In this document: positions 1 through 8,112 of the stretch, piece by piece
Layout: the number at the start of each line of letters is the position of its first letter
Numbering within the stretch: position 1 is the stretch's first letter
Assembly (NCBI RefSeq): GCF_024746835.1
Contig: NZ_CP080531.1
Coordinates: 4,732,001-4,796,000 of the forward strand
Source: Mesorhizobium sp. AR02
GTDB lineage: Bacteria > Pseudomonadota > Alphaproteobacteria > Rhizobiales > Rhizobiaceae
Reading direction: 5' to 3'
Length of the DNA stretch: 64,000 nt
Notes under the pieces: model-generated
Told to the model about the DNA's origin: nothing
The model's input: the letters and a program-made list of their open reading frames with translations, nothing else
The model's database searches: none
Position numbers and translations under genes: made by a program

Positions 1-340
1 CCGCGGCGCGGTAGTTGGACGGGTTGGTGACATCGGCCTTGAACACGGCGCCGACGGCGCCGGCGCGGGCAGCCGGGTTGAGGTCTTCGATGTCCTCGCC
101 ATTGGTGCCGATATTGCCGATATGCGGGAAGGTGAAGGTGACGATCTGGCCGGCATAGGAGGGGTCGGTGAGGATTTCCTGGTAGCCGGTGAGTGCCGTG
201 TTGAAGCAGACCTCGGCAACAGCGGAGCCGGTGGCGCCGAGGCCGCGGCCCTCGATGACGGTGCCATCGGCCAGCACCAGAAGGGCAGTCGGCTTTTCGG
301 TGGCCCAAGGTGGGGTCAGCGTGGGCGTCATCTCGGCCAT
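1..340 (-). CDS. carA: Carbamoyl-phosphate synthase small subunit (N-terminal part)
   Basis: Glutaminase subunit of carbamoyl-phosphate synthetase, which supplies carbamoyl phosphate for arginine and pyrimidine synthesis. Only the first ~113 codons are in the window; the gene continues beyond position 1. The translation starts [20 protein letters not shown] and then shows the typical CarA N-terminal domain: [33 protein letters not shown], and [17 protein letters not shown]. The start at 340 is preceded by a GGAG-like ribosome site. It is divergent from the GatB/YqeY gene, an arrangement I recall from rhizobia (knowledge, not checked). The catalytic Cys/His/Glu of the amidotransferase domain lie outside the window. 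Confidence 0.96.
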   Translation of the reverse strand, partial: MAEMTPTLTPPWATEKPTALLVLADGTVIEGRGLGATGSAVAEVCFNTALTGYQEILTDPSYAGQIVTFTFPHIGNIGTNGEDIEDLNPAARAGAVGAVFKADVTNPSNYRAA

Positions 341-618
341 GGCGGCACTCCTATCGGGCCGCGCGCTAGTAACCGGCCCGGCGGGCGATCTGCGCGGCAA
401 ACGGCGCGAAGCGGCGAATTCGCGGCTCCCACGCAGTCAAGCTTCAGTTCATGCAAGGCCCAGTACATAGGGGAAGGGGGCAGGTCGGTCAATGATCATG
501 CGAAATGCGGCCGCGATTTATTTCATCCAGCAATATCATGGGCTTGCCCTGGCATATCAGGGTTTGCGTCGGCTCGCCCCCGGCGCTATTGTCCGCGCCG
601 ACCGAAGGAGAAAGTACA

Positions 619-1068
619 ATGCGCGCGAAAATCGCCGAATCCCTGAAGAGCGCGATGAAGGCGCAGGACAAGCACCGGCTGCCGACATTGCGGCTGATCC
701 AGGCCGCCATTCATGATCGCGACATCGCCAATCGCGGTTCGGCCAAGGACCCCGCCAGCGACGAGGAGATCTTGCAGATCCTGGCCAAGATGGTGAAGCA
801 GCGCGAGGAATCGGCCAAGGCATTCGAAGACGGCAAGCGGCCGGAACTGGCGGCGCAGGAGCGCGGCGAGATGGAGATCATCCGCGGCTTCCTGCCGACC
901 CAGCTTGACGACGCAGCCATTGCGACCGCCGCACGCGAAGCGATCGCGGCGACGGGTGCTGCCAGCCAGAAGGACATGGGCAAGGTGATCGCCGCGCTGA
1001 AGCAGAAATATGCCGGCCAGATGGATTTCGGCAAGGCAAGCGGCATCGTCAAGGGCCTGCTGCAGTAG
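619..1068 (+). CDS. GatB/YqeY domain-containing protein
   Basis: 149-residue protein of the YqeY family, related to the C-terminal tail domain of the GatB subunit of the Asp/Glu-tRNA amidotransferase. It is helical and soluble. Family landmarks are visible: the N-terminal MRAKIAESLKSAMKAQDK, LPTLRLIQAAIHDRDIA, the central EEILQILAKMVKQREESAKAFEDGKR, and the C-terminal DMGKVIAALKQKYAGQMDFGKASGIVK. The start at 619 was chosen over upstream ATGs because GAAGGAG lies about 8 bases before it and the protein then has the family length. The cellular role of free-standing YqeY proteins is not settled; a link to tRNA amidotransferase is inferred from homology only. Confidence 0.93.
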   Translation: MRAKIAESLKSAMKAQDKHRLPTLRLIQAAIHDRDIANRGSAKDPASDEEILQILAKMVKQREESAKAFEDGKRPELAAQERGEMEIIRGFLPTQLDDAAIATAAREAIAATGAASQKDMGKVIAALKQKYAGQMDFGKASGIVKGLLQ

Positions 1069-1105
1069 GGGGGTGTTAAGGGCAACCGTCAAGTCTGACC
1101 TTGCC

Positions 1106-1690
1106 CTACGACGCGGTTTTTGGCGGCTCCAATGCGAGGCGCAATGCCGGTGCTTCCTGCCGGACATAGTCCCATAACCGGCTGGCGACCGGTCCGTGCG
1201 GCCGGTCGCGGCGGCGCGCCACCACCAGCTCGTCGATGCGGCCAGGCATATGCCGGCCGGCAATGGAGCGCAGGCGGCCGTCGCCGAGCTCCTCCTCGAT
1301 CAGGAAGCGGGGCAGGTGGCCCCAGCCGAGGCCCTGCAGGATGATCTCCTTCTTCATGCCCTGGTCGGCCACCAGGCATTGCGGCGCGCCTTCGATCAGC
1401 GAATAGTCTTGTTGTGGCGAATGGCGGGCGCTGTCGCGCATGACGCATTGGGTCAGCGCCTGCATCTGATCGGGCGTGATCGGCTCTCTGATGCGTTCCG
1501 GCAGAAAGCCTGGTGCCACCACGGGAATGAAGGGCACCTTGCACAAATCGACCCATTCCACCCGCGCATCGCCCTTGTCGACCCAGTGCAGGATCAGGTC
1601 GGCCTCGTCATCGAAAAGGCGCTCCCACGGACCGCCAACGGCCTCGAAATGCAGATGCAGGCGCGTGCCGCGACTACGCTCTGCCTCATT
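1106..1690 (-). pseudogene. LysR-type regulator remnant, effector domain only
   Basis: The reading frame encodes about 195 residues that look like the substrate-binding half of a LysR regulator (FDDEADLILHWVDKG, FIPVVAPGFLP, MKKEIILQGLGWGHLPRFLIEEEL), ending at a TAG at 1106-1108. The N-terminal winged helix-turn-helix and linker, about 110 residues of a normal ~300-residue LysR protein, are missing. In their place, upstream on this strand, lies the start of the divergent pcaD-like gene. The frame stays open to 1759, but the residues beyond ~1690 do not look like LysR. It therefore cannot bind DNA as a normal LysR protein and is most simply a deletion remnant. The original regulator may have controlled the adjacent hydrolase gene, as LysR genes often do. 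Confidence 0.75.
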
Positions 1691-1715
1691 CAACGTTCCA
1701 GAAGGAATTTTCACC

Positions 1716-2507
1716 ATGAGTGAGCTGAATTTCGTGACCATCGGCGACGGCACGCGCATCGCCTATCGCTTCGACGGCGATGCCGGAAAGCCGGTGCTGG
1801 TGCTGTCGAACTCCATCGGCACCACGCTGCATATGTGGGACGGGCAGGTCGGCGAACTGTCCAGGCATTTCCGCGTTCTACGCTACGATTTTCGCGGTCA
1901 TGGCGGGTCAAGCGCGCCAGTCGGCGCCTATTCGCTCGACCGGCTTGGGCGCGACGTGATCGAGCTGCTCGATGCGCTCGGGCTTGGACGTGTGCATTTC
2001 CTCGGCCTGTCGCTCGGCGGCTTCGTCGGGCAGTGGCTCGGCATCCACGCGCCCGAGCGGATCGACCGGCTGATCCTGAGCAACACCTCGTCCCATCTCG
2101 GGCCGGCAAGCTATTTCGACGAGCGGATTGTCGTTGTCCGGCAGGCGCCGGACATGTCAGAAACCGCCGAAATGTTCCTCAACAACTGGTTCCCCGCGCA
2201 GATGGTGGCGGCCAACGTACCGGCCATTGAGGAATTCCGAACCATGCTGCTGGCGATCGACCGGCTGGGCCTGGCCGGGCTGTTCGCGGCGGTGCGCGAT
2301 GCCGACCTTCGCCGCACGGTGGCGCTGATCAACCGGCCGACGCTGGTGATTGCCGGCGAGCATGACACGGTGACGGCGGCCAGCCATAGCGAACTGATCG
2401 CGGCAGCCGTGCCCGGTGCGAAGCTGGTTGTGCTGCCCGCGGTTCACCTGTCGAACGTCGAATATCCGGCCGAATTCATAAAGGCCGTGCTCGATTTTCT
2501 GCGATGA
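1716..2507 (+). CDS. pcaD: 3-oxoadipate enol-lactonase-like alpha/beta hydrolase
   Basis: 263-residue alpha/beta-hydrolase closely resembling PcaD, which hydrolyses 3-oxoadipate enol-lactone to 3-oxoadipate in the beta-ketoadipate pathway. The catalytic triad can be read: Ser99 in the elbow GLSLGG (97-102), Asp217 in AGEHDTVT, and His244 in PAVHLSNVEY. The oxyanion region SNSIGTTLHMWD and the RYDFRGHGGSS strand are also typical. The start at 1716 follows GAAGGA. No other pca genes are next to it, so the physiological lactone is uncertain and a related carboxylesterase role is possible. The truncated LysR gene directly upstream in divergent orientation may be what is left of its regulator. Confidence 0.85.
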   Translation: MSELNFVTIGDGTRIAYRFDGDAGKPVLVLSNSIGTTLHMWDGQVGELSRHFRVLRYDFRGHGGSSAPVGAYSLDRLGRDVIELLDALGLGRVHFLGLSLGGFVGQWLGIHAPERIDRLILSNTSSHLGPASYFDERIVVVRQAPDMSETAEMFLNNWFPAQMVAANVPAIEEFRTMLLAIDRLGLAGLFAAVRDADLRRTVALINRPTLVIAGEHDTVTAASHSELIAAAVPGAKLVVLPAVHLSNVEYPAEFIKAVLDFLR

Positions 2508-2565
2508 ACAGAAGCACGAAACTCAACGCGGTGAGTGAGGTTCGCGGCCTGTCCAGAGCGGGACC

Positions 2566-3558
2566 TCACGGCTCCTTGCACATCGGCGCCGGCTGCGGTG
2601 GCGGTGCCGGGTGGTCCTTCTTGTACTGGGCGATGATCGGCTCGAGGGTTTTCTTCGGCCAGAATTTCGGTGCGCCGATTTCCTTCAGGCAGGACGCGTT
2701 CCAATAGAGGTCGGTGCCGGCTAGCGAATGGCCTTTTGCCGCCTGCGCGACGGCGGCGATGTCGCGCGATTCCGGGTAGATGTAGAGCGTCGTCGGGTTG
2801 TCCTTGACCATTGCGATGATCTGCTGGGCATCGGCCGGCGACCAGCTGGTGCAGCCATTGCTGCGGCCGCCGGCATAGTCCACCAGCTTGCCGAACGGCA
2901 CCAGACCATCATGATCGGCGTAGGAGCTGTTTGGGCTTTTGCGCATGCACATGCCACGCAGCACCTGCGCCGCATGGCCGCCGATCACGCGCTGCCTGGC
3001 GTTGGCGGCTTCGCCTTCGCCGTCGAATTGTATGAAGGTGCGCAGGAAGGCGGCATCCTGTTTCGCGCCGGTGCGATAAAAACCCTTGAAGGAGGTTTTT
3101 GCCTCGCGGGTCATGTAGGCGCCGCCGGCGGTCAACTCGGAATCCATGGCATTGCCGAAATTCTTGGAGCACCGCCTGCCGTTTGAGAAATCGACCGTGC
3201 CTTTCAGATTCTTGCCGCCGCCGTGACCCGACGAGATGGCGCGAAACGACTGGCTGGCTTCGCAGACGACGTAGTACCGGCGGCCGAGCACGCCATTGCC
3301 GAGATCGCCGGGACGCGTTGCATCCATGGCGAAATAGCAGGGGTTCCTGACGGCGCCTTGCGCCACCTTCTTCAGGTAGAGCGCGCGCGCCCGCTCCAGC
3401 ACCACCTGAGAGATTTGGCCATCGCTGTCGCCGACATGGGCCTGCAGCCAGGCCGGGATGCCGGATGGCGCGGCAAAGGACCGGACCGTCGCCGTCAGGG
3501 CAATGACGAGAAGGCTCAGGATGATGACGACACCCAATGGGACAGATCTCAACCGCAC
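2566..3558 (-). CDS. Murein L,D-transpeptidase catalytic-domain-like (YkuD_2 type) exported protein
   Basis: About 330 residues with one N-terminal hydrophobic segment (VPLGVVIILSLLVIALTATV) acting as signal or anchor, then a periplasmic domain. The stretch GGRSNGCTSWSPADAQ has the Cys-containing signature expected of the L,D-transpeptidase nucleophile loop, preceded by a conserved His region (VIGGHAAQVLRGM). This matches the YkuD_2 branch, thought to act on peptidoglycan peptides. I favour the GTG at 3558, preceded by CAGGAGA; an ATG at 3612 in the same frame would add 18 residues. The C-terminus is proline-rich (HPAPPPQPAP). It stands alone, converging with pcaD. Function is inferred from motif only. 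Confidence 0.72.
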   Translation of the reverse strand: MRLRSVPLGVVIILSLLVIALTATVRSFAAPSGIPAWLQAHVGDSDGQISQVVLERARALYLKKVAQGAVRNPCYFAMDATRPGDLGNGVLGRRYYVVCEASQSFRAISSGHGGGKNLKGTVDFSNGRRCSKNFGNAMDSELTAGGAYMTREAKTSFKGFYRTGAKQDAAFLRTFIQFDGEGEAANARQRVIGGHAAQVLRGMCMRKSPNSSYADHDGLVPFGKLVDYAGGRSNGCTSWSPADAQQIIAMVKDNPTTLYIYPESRDIAAVAQAAKGHSLAGTDLYWNASCLKEIGAPKFWPKKTLEPIIAQYKKDHPAPPPQPAPMCKEP

Positions 3559-3929
3559 CGGTTCAATTCTCCTGCCGAAGGCATGCGAATCCTTGTTGCC
3601 ACACGCAGCCAATCATAAAATGTCTCGCGGCAATCGGCGAAACACATCTTTGTTTAGCGCGCCCGCAAGTTCAGGCGAACCGGCCCGGCGCGCAAACCGC
3701 CCATAGACCGGGATGCTGGTCCAAGGCTTGCGGCTAATGCCTCCGTGGACACGCGAGATTTTCGATCCGTTCTGATTGCGCTATGATCTGATTCTGGCGT
3801 GGCCCGCGCCTCCTCCCTCCCGTCGGGAAAGCATCAGTTCATGCGGGGCACTCTCATCATCGGACCGACTGTTCGAGCACAAGGCATAAGGAGGGGTTGC
3901 GAAGACTGCTCGCACCAGGAGGTTTTGCG
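3559..3929. other. Intergenic region between divergent genes
   Basis: About 370 bases without a supportable gene, lying between the divergent transpeptidase-like and DnaB-C-like ATPase genes, so both promoters should be here. The only clear signal I see is the strong Shine-Dalgarno AGGAGG at 3917-3922 serving the ATPase gene. No repeat, terminator or RNA gene was recognised. Confidence 0.5.
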
Positions 3930-4640
3930 ATGAAGCTGTCCCAGCCCATCTATCATCTGAAGCGTCAAGCCAGGCTGTTGTCGCGCGAGGCAAAAATCCC
4001 GCTCCACCAGGCGCTTGACCGTATTGCAGTGCAGCAAGGTTTTGCCAGCTGGAGCTTGCTGGCGGCGAAGCTTTCCGAGACGGTGCCCGCCAGCAAATTG
4101 TTCGCGCAGCTGGCGCCGGGTGATCTGGTTCTTGTCGGCGCGCGGCCGGGCCACGGCAAGACACTGATGAGCCTCGAACTGGCGATCGAAGCGATGAAAT
4201 CAGGCCATCGCAGCGTGTTCTTCACGCTGGAATATACGCAACGGGGCGTACTGGAGCGGTTTCATGCCATCGGGGCCGAGCCGGCCCGGTTCGACCAGCT
4301 GTTCGAGTTCGACACTTCCGATGCCATCTGCGCCGACTACATCGTCAGAAGGTTGGGATCGGCGCCGCGCGGTACGTTGGCGGTCATCGACTATTTGCAA
4401 TTGCTCGACCAAAGGCGGGAAAACCCGGGCCTGATGGAACAGGTCCGCACGCTGAAGGCTTTTGCACGCGACAGCGGCGTGATCCTGGTGTTCATCTCGC
4501 AGATCGACCGGTCCTACGATCCCAGGACCAAGCCGGTGCCCGATATCAGCGATGTCCGCCTGCCGAACCCCCTGGATTTGTCGCTGTTCAACAAGGCCTG
4601 TTTTCTTAACAAGGGCGAGATCCGTTTCCAGGCAGCTTGA
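3930..4640 (+). CDS. Small DnaB C-terminal-like RecA-fold ATPase
   Basis: 236 residues. The core resembles the RecA-like ATPase domain of replicative helicase DnaB: Walker A GARPGHGKT (about 74-82), the sheet FFTLEYTQRGVLERF corresponding to the DnaB FSLEM region, Walker B LAVIDYLQLL, and the Gln-bearing strand ILVFISQIDRSYDP. The N-terminal ~50 residues (LKRQARLLSREAKIPLHQALDRIAVQQGFASW) are not the DnaB N-terminal domain and look like a short helical adaptor. The start follows AGGAGG. It is half the length of a helicase and stands alone between a divergent gene and a GNAT remnant. ATP binding is well supported; helicase activity is not. Its role is unknown. Confidence 0.72.
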   Translation: MKLSQPIYHLKRQARLLSREAKIPLHQALDRIAVQQGFASWSLLAAKLSETVPASKLFAQLAPGDLVLVGARPGHGKTLMSLELAIEAMKSGHRSVFFTLEYTQRGVLERFHAIGAEPARFDQLFEFDTSDAICADYIVRRLGSAPRGTLAVIDYLQLLDQRRENPGLMEQVRTLKAFARDSGVILVFISQIDRSYDPRTKPVPDISDVRLPNPLDLSLFNKACFLNKGEIRFQAA

Positions 4641-4692
4641 GCGTTCTCCCGGCCACGGCTATGCCGGCTTCGCTTTCCAGGGAGCATGGATC

Positions 4693-5251
4693 ATGGTCGA
4701 GATCGTCAAACCAGCGCTTGAACATCTGCCGTCCTACAAGGCGGCGCTCGAGCGCGGCTGGTCGCCGGACAATGTGCGGCTGGACGTGGCAAGGCGCGCG
4801 GAGCTCGCGGCGATAGAGCAGGATCCGACGGCCTTTCTCGCCAGCCTTGATGATCCAGAAGCCAGGGGTGACCTGATCACCTCGCCCGACGGCACGCAAG
4901 TGCCGCGGCTGCCGGGATTCCGCCGCTGGATCTGGGATGGCGAGGCGTCGGGCTCGATCGGCTTCCGCTGGCAGAAGGGCACGGCGGAACTGCCCTCGCC
5001 ATGTGCTTGGCCATATCGGCTATGCGGTGGTGCCGTGGAAGCGGCGGCGCGGCTACGCCACGCAGGCGCTGCGGCTGATGCTCGACGAGGCGAGGGCGGT
5101 CGGCCTGCCCTATGTCGAGATCACCGCCAAGCCGGGCAATCCGGCATCGCATAAGGTGATCCTGAGCAATGGCGGCAGACTGGTCGAGCGCTTCTTCGAG
5201 GATGCCGCCTATGGCGGGGTGGAGAGTTTACGGTTCAGGATCGAGCTGTAG
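4693..5251 (+). pseudogene. GNAT-family N-acetyltransferase, frameshifted
   Basis: The first part, from ATG 4693, encodes MVEIVKPALEHLPSYKAALE through SGSIGFRWQKGTAELP. The continuation, in the next frame, encodes HVLGHIGYAVVPWKRRRGYATQAL and on to FRIEL, with a stop at 5249-5251. The second piece holds the acetyl-CoA-binding motif (VVPWKRRRGYATQALRLML) followed by the typical asparagine region (PGNPASHKVILSNGG). The frame changes near 4998-5003 (CCCTCGCCATG), where one extra base would explain it. Joined, the two parts give about 185 residues, normal for this family. Either the gene is inactivated or this base is an assembly error. The substrate is not predictable. Confidence 0.8.
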
Positions 5252-5318
5252 GGTTGCAGGTTGGGCAGCCGGCAGCCTGCTCTCATTTCGAGCGTCGGCT
5301 TCGCCAATAGGGGACATC

Positions 5319-5735
5319 TCACCCGTGCTCGTCGGTACACAGCGCGTGGTCGGACAGCGCGCGGATGACATAGCAGTCGCCGACCGTCTTGCCGTCGCAG
5401 CAGGAGGCGATGCGCTCCAGTTCGGTTTCCAGCCGCTTCAGCTGGGCGATCTTTTCGCGCACGGCAATCAACTGCTCCTGCGCGATCTTGTCGGCATGGC
5501 CGCAGGGCTGCTCGGGATGGCCGCTGAGATCGATCAGGGCGCGGATATCCTCGACGGCGAAGCCGAGGTCGCGGGCGTGGCGGATGAAGGCCAGCCGCTC
5601 CAGCTCCTGCCTGGAGTAGCGGCGCTGGTTGCCTTCCGAGCGTTCGGGCACGGCGACCAGGCCCATCTGCTCGTAGTAGCGGATGGTCGGCACCTTGACG
5701 CCGGTGCGGCGGGAGAGATCACCGATCGAAAACAT
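5319..5735 (-). CDS. MerR-family heavy-metal sensor regulator (CadR/PbrR/ZntR type)
   Basis: 138-residue MerR-type activator: N-terminal winged helix (FSIGDLSRRTGVKVPTIRYYEQMGL), a dimerisation coiled coil (QEQLIAVREKIAQLKRLETELERIA), and a metal-binding end. Cysteines at 78, 112, 113 and 121 fit the ligand pattern of Zn/Cd/Pb sensors such as ZntR and CadR rather than Cu or Hg sensors. It is divergent from the P-type ATPase gene, and the intervening promoter has the long spacer and dyad this family acts on. I infer that it untwists that promoter when Zn, Cd or Pb binds. Which metal it prefers cannot be told from sequence. Confidence 0.92.
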   Translation of the reverse strand: MFSIGDLSRRTGVKVPTIRYYEQMGLVAVPERSEGNQRRYSRQELERLAFIRHARDLGFAVEDIRALIDLSGHPEQPCGHADKIAQEQLIAVREKIAQLKRLETELERIASCCDGKTVGDCYVIRALSDHALCTDEHG

Positions 5736-5747
5736 GCATTTTGCCCC

Positions 5748-5778
5748 TTGAAGCTCTAGTGACTAGAGCAATTACAGT
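5748..5778 (+). promoter_or_regulatory. MerR-type promoter/operator of the metal-efflux ATPase
   Basis: A -35 element TTGAAG at 5748-5753 and a -10 element TACAGT at 5773-5778 are separated by 19 bp, the overlong spacing characteristic of MerR-activated promoters. The spacer contains a perfect inverted repeat, CTCTAGT-G-ACTAGAG (5754-5768). It lies between the MerR gene (start 5735, minus) and the ATPase gene (plus). Confidence 0.88.
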
Positions 5779-5847
5779 GCCTGGCATCAGGGTTCAAGAC
5801 CCATGCGGCGGCACGCCGCGCGGGTGAAGACGCAGACAGGTGATGTG

Positions 5848-8097
5848 ATGACGGCTCCTCTAAGGCAGACACGGTTCAAGATCGGCGGCATGGATTGCGC
5901 TTCCTGCGCGGCCAAGGTCGACACGGCGGTGCGCCGCCTCGACGGCGTCGCCGACGTCTCGGTTTCGGTGACCGGGGCCAGCATGACCGTCAGCCATGGT
6001 GGCCCGCTCAATGACGACAAGGTGCTGCGGCAGGTGGCGCGGCTGGGTTATGGCATCGTCAGGGCGGAGGCCAGGACAGATGGGCCGGCGGCCAAGGCGC
6101 ATGACCATGCCGATCATGACCACGAAGGCCATGATTACGAGGGGCACGACCACGCGGGCCATGATCATGGCGGCGGCCAACAGATCACCAACGGGGCTGC
6201 CGGGCCATCGCATCTCCACAGCCACGCCGAGCCGGGGCAGGCGTGGTGGCGCACCCGCCGCGCGGCATTGACGCTGGCTTGTGCTGCAGCGCTTCTGGCC
6301 GCCTATGGCATCGGTAATCTGTACCCGGTGGCCGAGCGCTGGGTTTTCCTGGCCGCACTGCTGGTCGGCCTGGTGCCGATCGCGCGGCGCGCGCTGATGG
6401 CGGCGCTGGCCGGCACGCCGTTCTCGATCGAGATGCTGATGACCATCGCCGCCGCTGGCGCCGTGATGATCGGCGCCACGGAGGAAGCTGCGGCCGTGGT
6501 GGTGCTGTTCCTGATCGGCGAACTTCTGGAAGGTGTCGCCGCCGGCCGTGCGCGAGCCAGCATCCAAGGGCTGGCCGATTTGGTGCCGAAGACAGCGCTG
6601 GTCGAGCGGGGAGGCGGCACGGTTGAAGTTCCCGCCGAACAGCTCGGCGTAGGCGACGTCATCGTGGTGCGGCCGGGTGACCGCATCCCGGCCGACGGCG
6701 AGATTGTGGAAGGGTCGAGCGATATCGACGAGGCGCCGGTGACCGGCGAAAGCACGCCGAAGCGCAAGGGCGTCGCGGAAGCGGTCTTCGCCGGCACGAT
6801 CAACAGCGACGGCGTGCTGAAAGTGCGGGTGACGGCGGCCGCTTCCGACAACACCATCGCCCGCGTCGTGCGGCTGGTGGAGGAGGCGCAGGAGGCCAAG
6901 GCGCCGACCGAGCGCTTCATCGATCGCTTTTCGCGCTACTATACGCCTGGTGTGCTGGCGGTCGGCGCGCTGGTGGCGCTGCTGCCGCCGCTCTTCGCCG
7001 GCGGCGACTGGAGCGAATGGATCTACAAGGGGTTGGCGATCCTGTTGATCGGCTGTCCCTGCGCGCTGGTCATCTCGACGCCCGCCGCGATCGCCGCAGG
7101 CCTGGCGACCGGCGCAAGGCGCGGCTTGTTGATGAAGGGTGGCGCGGTGCTGGAAGGCTTTCGCCGGATCACCGCAGTGGCCTTCGACAAGACCGGCACG
7201 CTGACCGCGGGCAAACCAGTCGTCACCGACATTGTCGTCTATGGCCGCGATGAACGCAACGTGCTGGCGCTGGCGGCGGCGCTTGAGCAAGGCTCGAGCC
7301 ATCCGCTGGCGCTGGCGATCCTGGACAGGGCCAAGGCCGACAAGGCGCCCGTCCCGCCCGCGCTCTCGGCAAAGGCGATCTCCGGCAAGGGTGTCGAGGG
7401 CTGCGTCGGCGGCGTCGCCGTCTTCCTGGGCTCCGGCCCGGCGGCAGGCGAACGCGCGGACATGACGCAAGCGCAGCGCCTTGCCATCGACAGCCTCAAC
7501 GGCCAGGGCAAAACTGTGTCCGTGCTGGTGGCCGATGGCGTGGTGGCCGGGCTGATCGCCATGCGCGACGAGCCGCGGCCGGATGCCGCGGCCGGCGTCA
7601 CGGCACTCAAGGCAGAGGGCATCCGCACGGTGATGCTGACCGGCGACAACCGCCGCACGGCGGAAGCCATTGCCGCTTCGCTCGGCATCGAGGCGCGGGC
7701 GGAATTGTTGCCGCAGGACAAGCAGCGGATGATCGGCGAATTGCAGCGCGAGGGGCTGAAGGTGGCCAAGGTCGGCGACGGCATCAACGATGCGCCGGCG
7801 CTCGCCGCCGCCGACATCGGTATCGCCATGGGTGGCGGCACCGATGTGGCGCTGGAGACGGCGGATGCGGCGATCCTGCATGGCCGTGTCATGGATGTCG
7901 CCCGCATGGTGCGGCTGTCGCGGGCGGTGATGGCCAATATCGGCCAGAACATCATCGTGGCGCTGGGGCTGAAGGCGGTGTTCCTGGTCACCACCATTTT
8001 AGGCATCACCGGCCTGTGGCCGGCGATCCTGGCCGACACCGGCGCCACCGTATTGGTCACCGCCAACGCCATGCGTCTCTTGCGCTGGCGCGGGTGA
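5848..8097 (+). CDS. cadA: Zn/Cd/Pb-translocating P1B-type ATPase (ZntA/CadA type)
   Basis: 749-residue inner-membrane efflux pump. In order: a heavy-metal-associated domain with GMDCASC (14-20); a His/Asp-rich stretch around 84-115 (repeated HDHxGHD units) likely to bind metal; membrane helices; the actuator motif VTGESTP; the metal-translocation motif CPC in GCPCALVIS (about residue 401); the phosphorylation site DKTGTLT (about 446); and the hinge GDGINDAPAL (about 643). CPC with this HMA domain and a CadR/ZntR-type neighbour points to Zn2+, Cd2+ and Pb2+ rather than copper. I chose ATG 5848, preceded by AGG, over an in-frame ATG at 5803. Expression should be metal-induced through the MerR-type promoter. 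Confidence 0.95.
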   Translation: MTAPLRQTRFKIGGMDCASCAAKVDTAVRRLDGVADVSVSVTGASMTVSHGGPLNDDKVLRQVARLGYGIVRAEARTDGPAAKAHDHADHDHEGHDYEGHDHAGHDHGGGQQITNGAAGPSHLHSHAEPGQAWWRTRRAALTLACAAALLAAYGIGNLYPVAERWVFLAALLVGLVPIARRALMAALAGTPFSIEMLMTIAAAGAVMIGATEEAAAVVVLFLIGELLEGVAAGRARASIQGLADLVPKTALVERGGGTVEVPAEQLGVGDVIVVRPGDRIPADGEIVEGSSDIDEAPVTGESTPKRKGVAEAVFAGTINSDGVLKVRVTAAASDNTIARVVRLVEEAQEAKAPTERFIDRFSRYYTPGVLAVGALVALLPPLFAGGDWSEWIYKGLAILLIGCPCALVISTPAAIAAGLATGARRGLLMKGGAVLEGFRRITAVAFDKTGTLTAGKPVVTDIVVYGRDERNVLALAAALEQGSSHPLALAILDRAKADKAPVPPALSAKAISGKGVEGCVGGVAVFLGSGPAAGERADMTQAQRLAIDSLNGQGKTVSVLVADGVVAGLIAMRDEPRPDAAAGVTALKAEGIRTVMLTGDNRRTAEAIAASLGIEARAELLPQDKQRMIGELQREGLKVAKVGDGINDAPALAAADIGIAMGGGTDVALETADAAILHGRVMDVARMVRLSRAVMANIGQNIIVALGLKAVFLVTTILGITGLWPAILADTGATVLVTANAMRLLRWRG

Positions 8098-8112
8098 GGG
8101 CTTTGTCGTGGG

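Noticed and set aside
5860..7881. A 673-codon open frame antisense to the metal ATPase
   Set aside because: It is the GC-rich shadow of a clearly real gene; its translation is Arg/His/Gly-rich with no domain, and the ATPase motifs on the other strand are complete.
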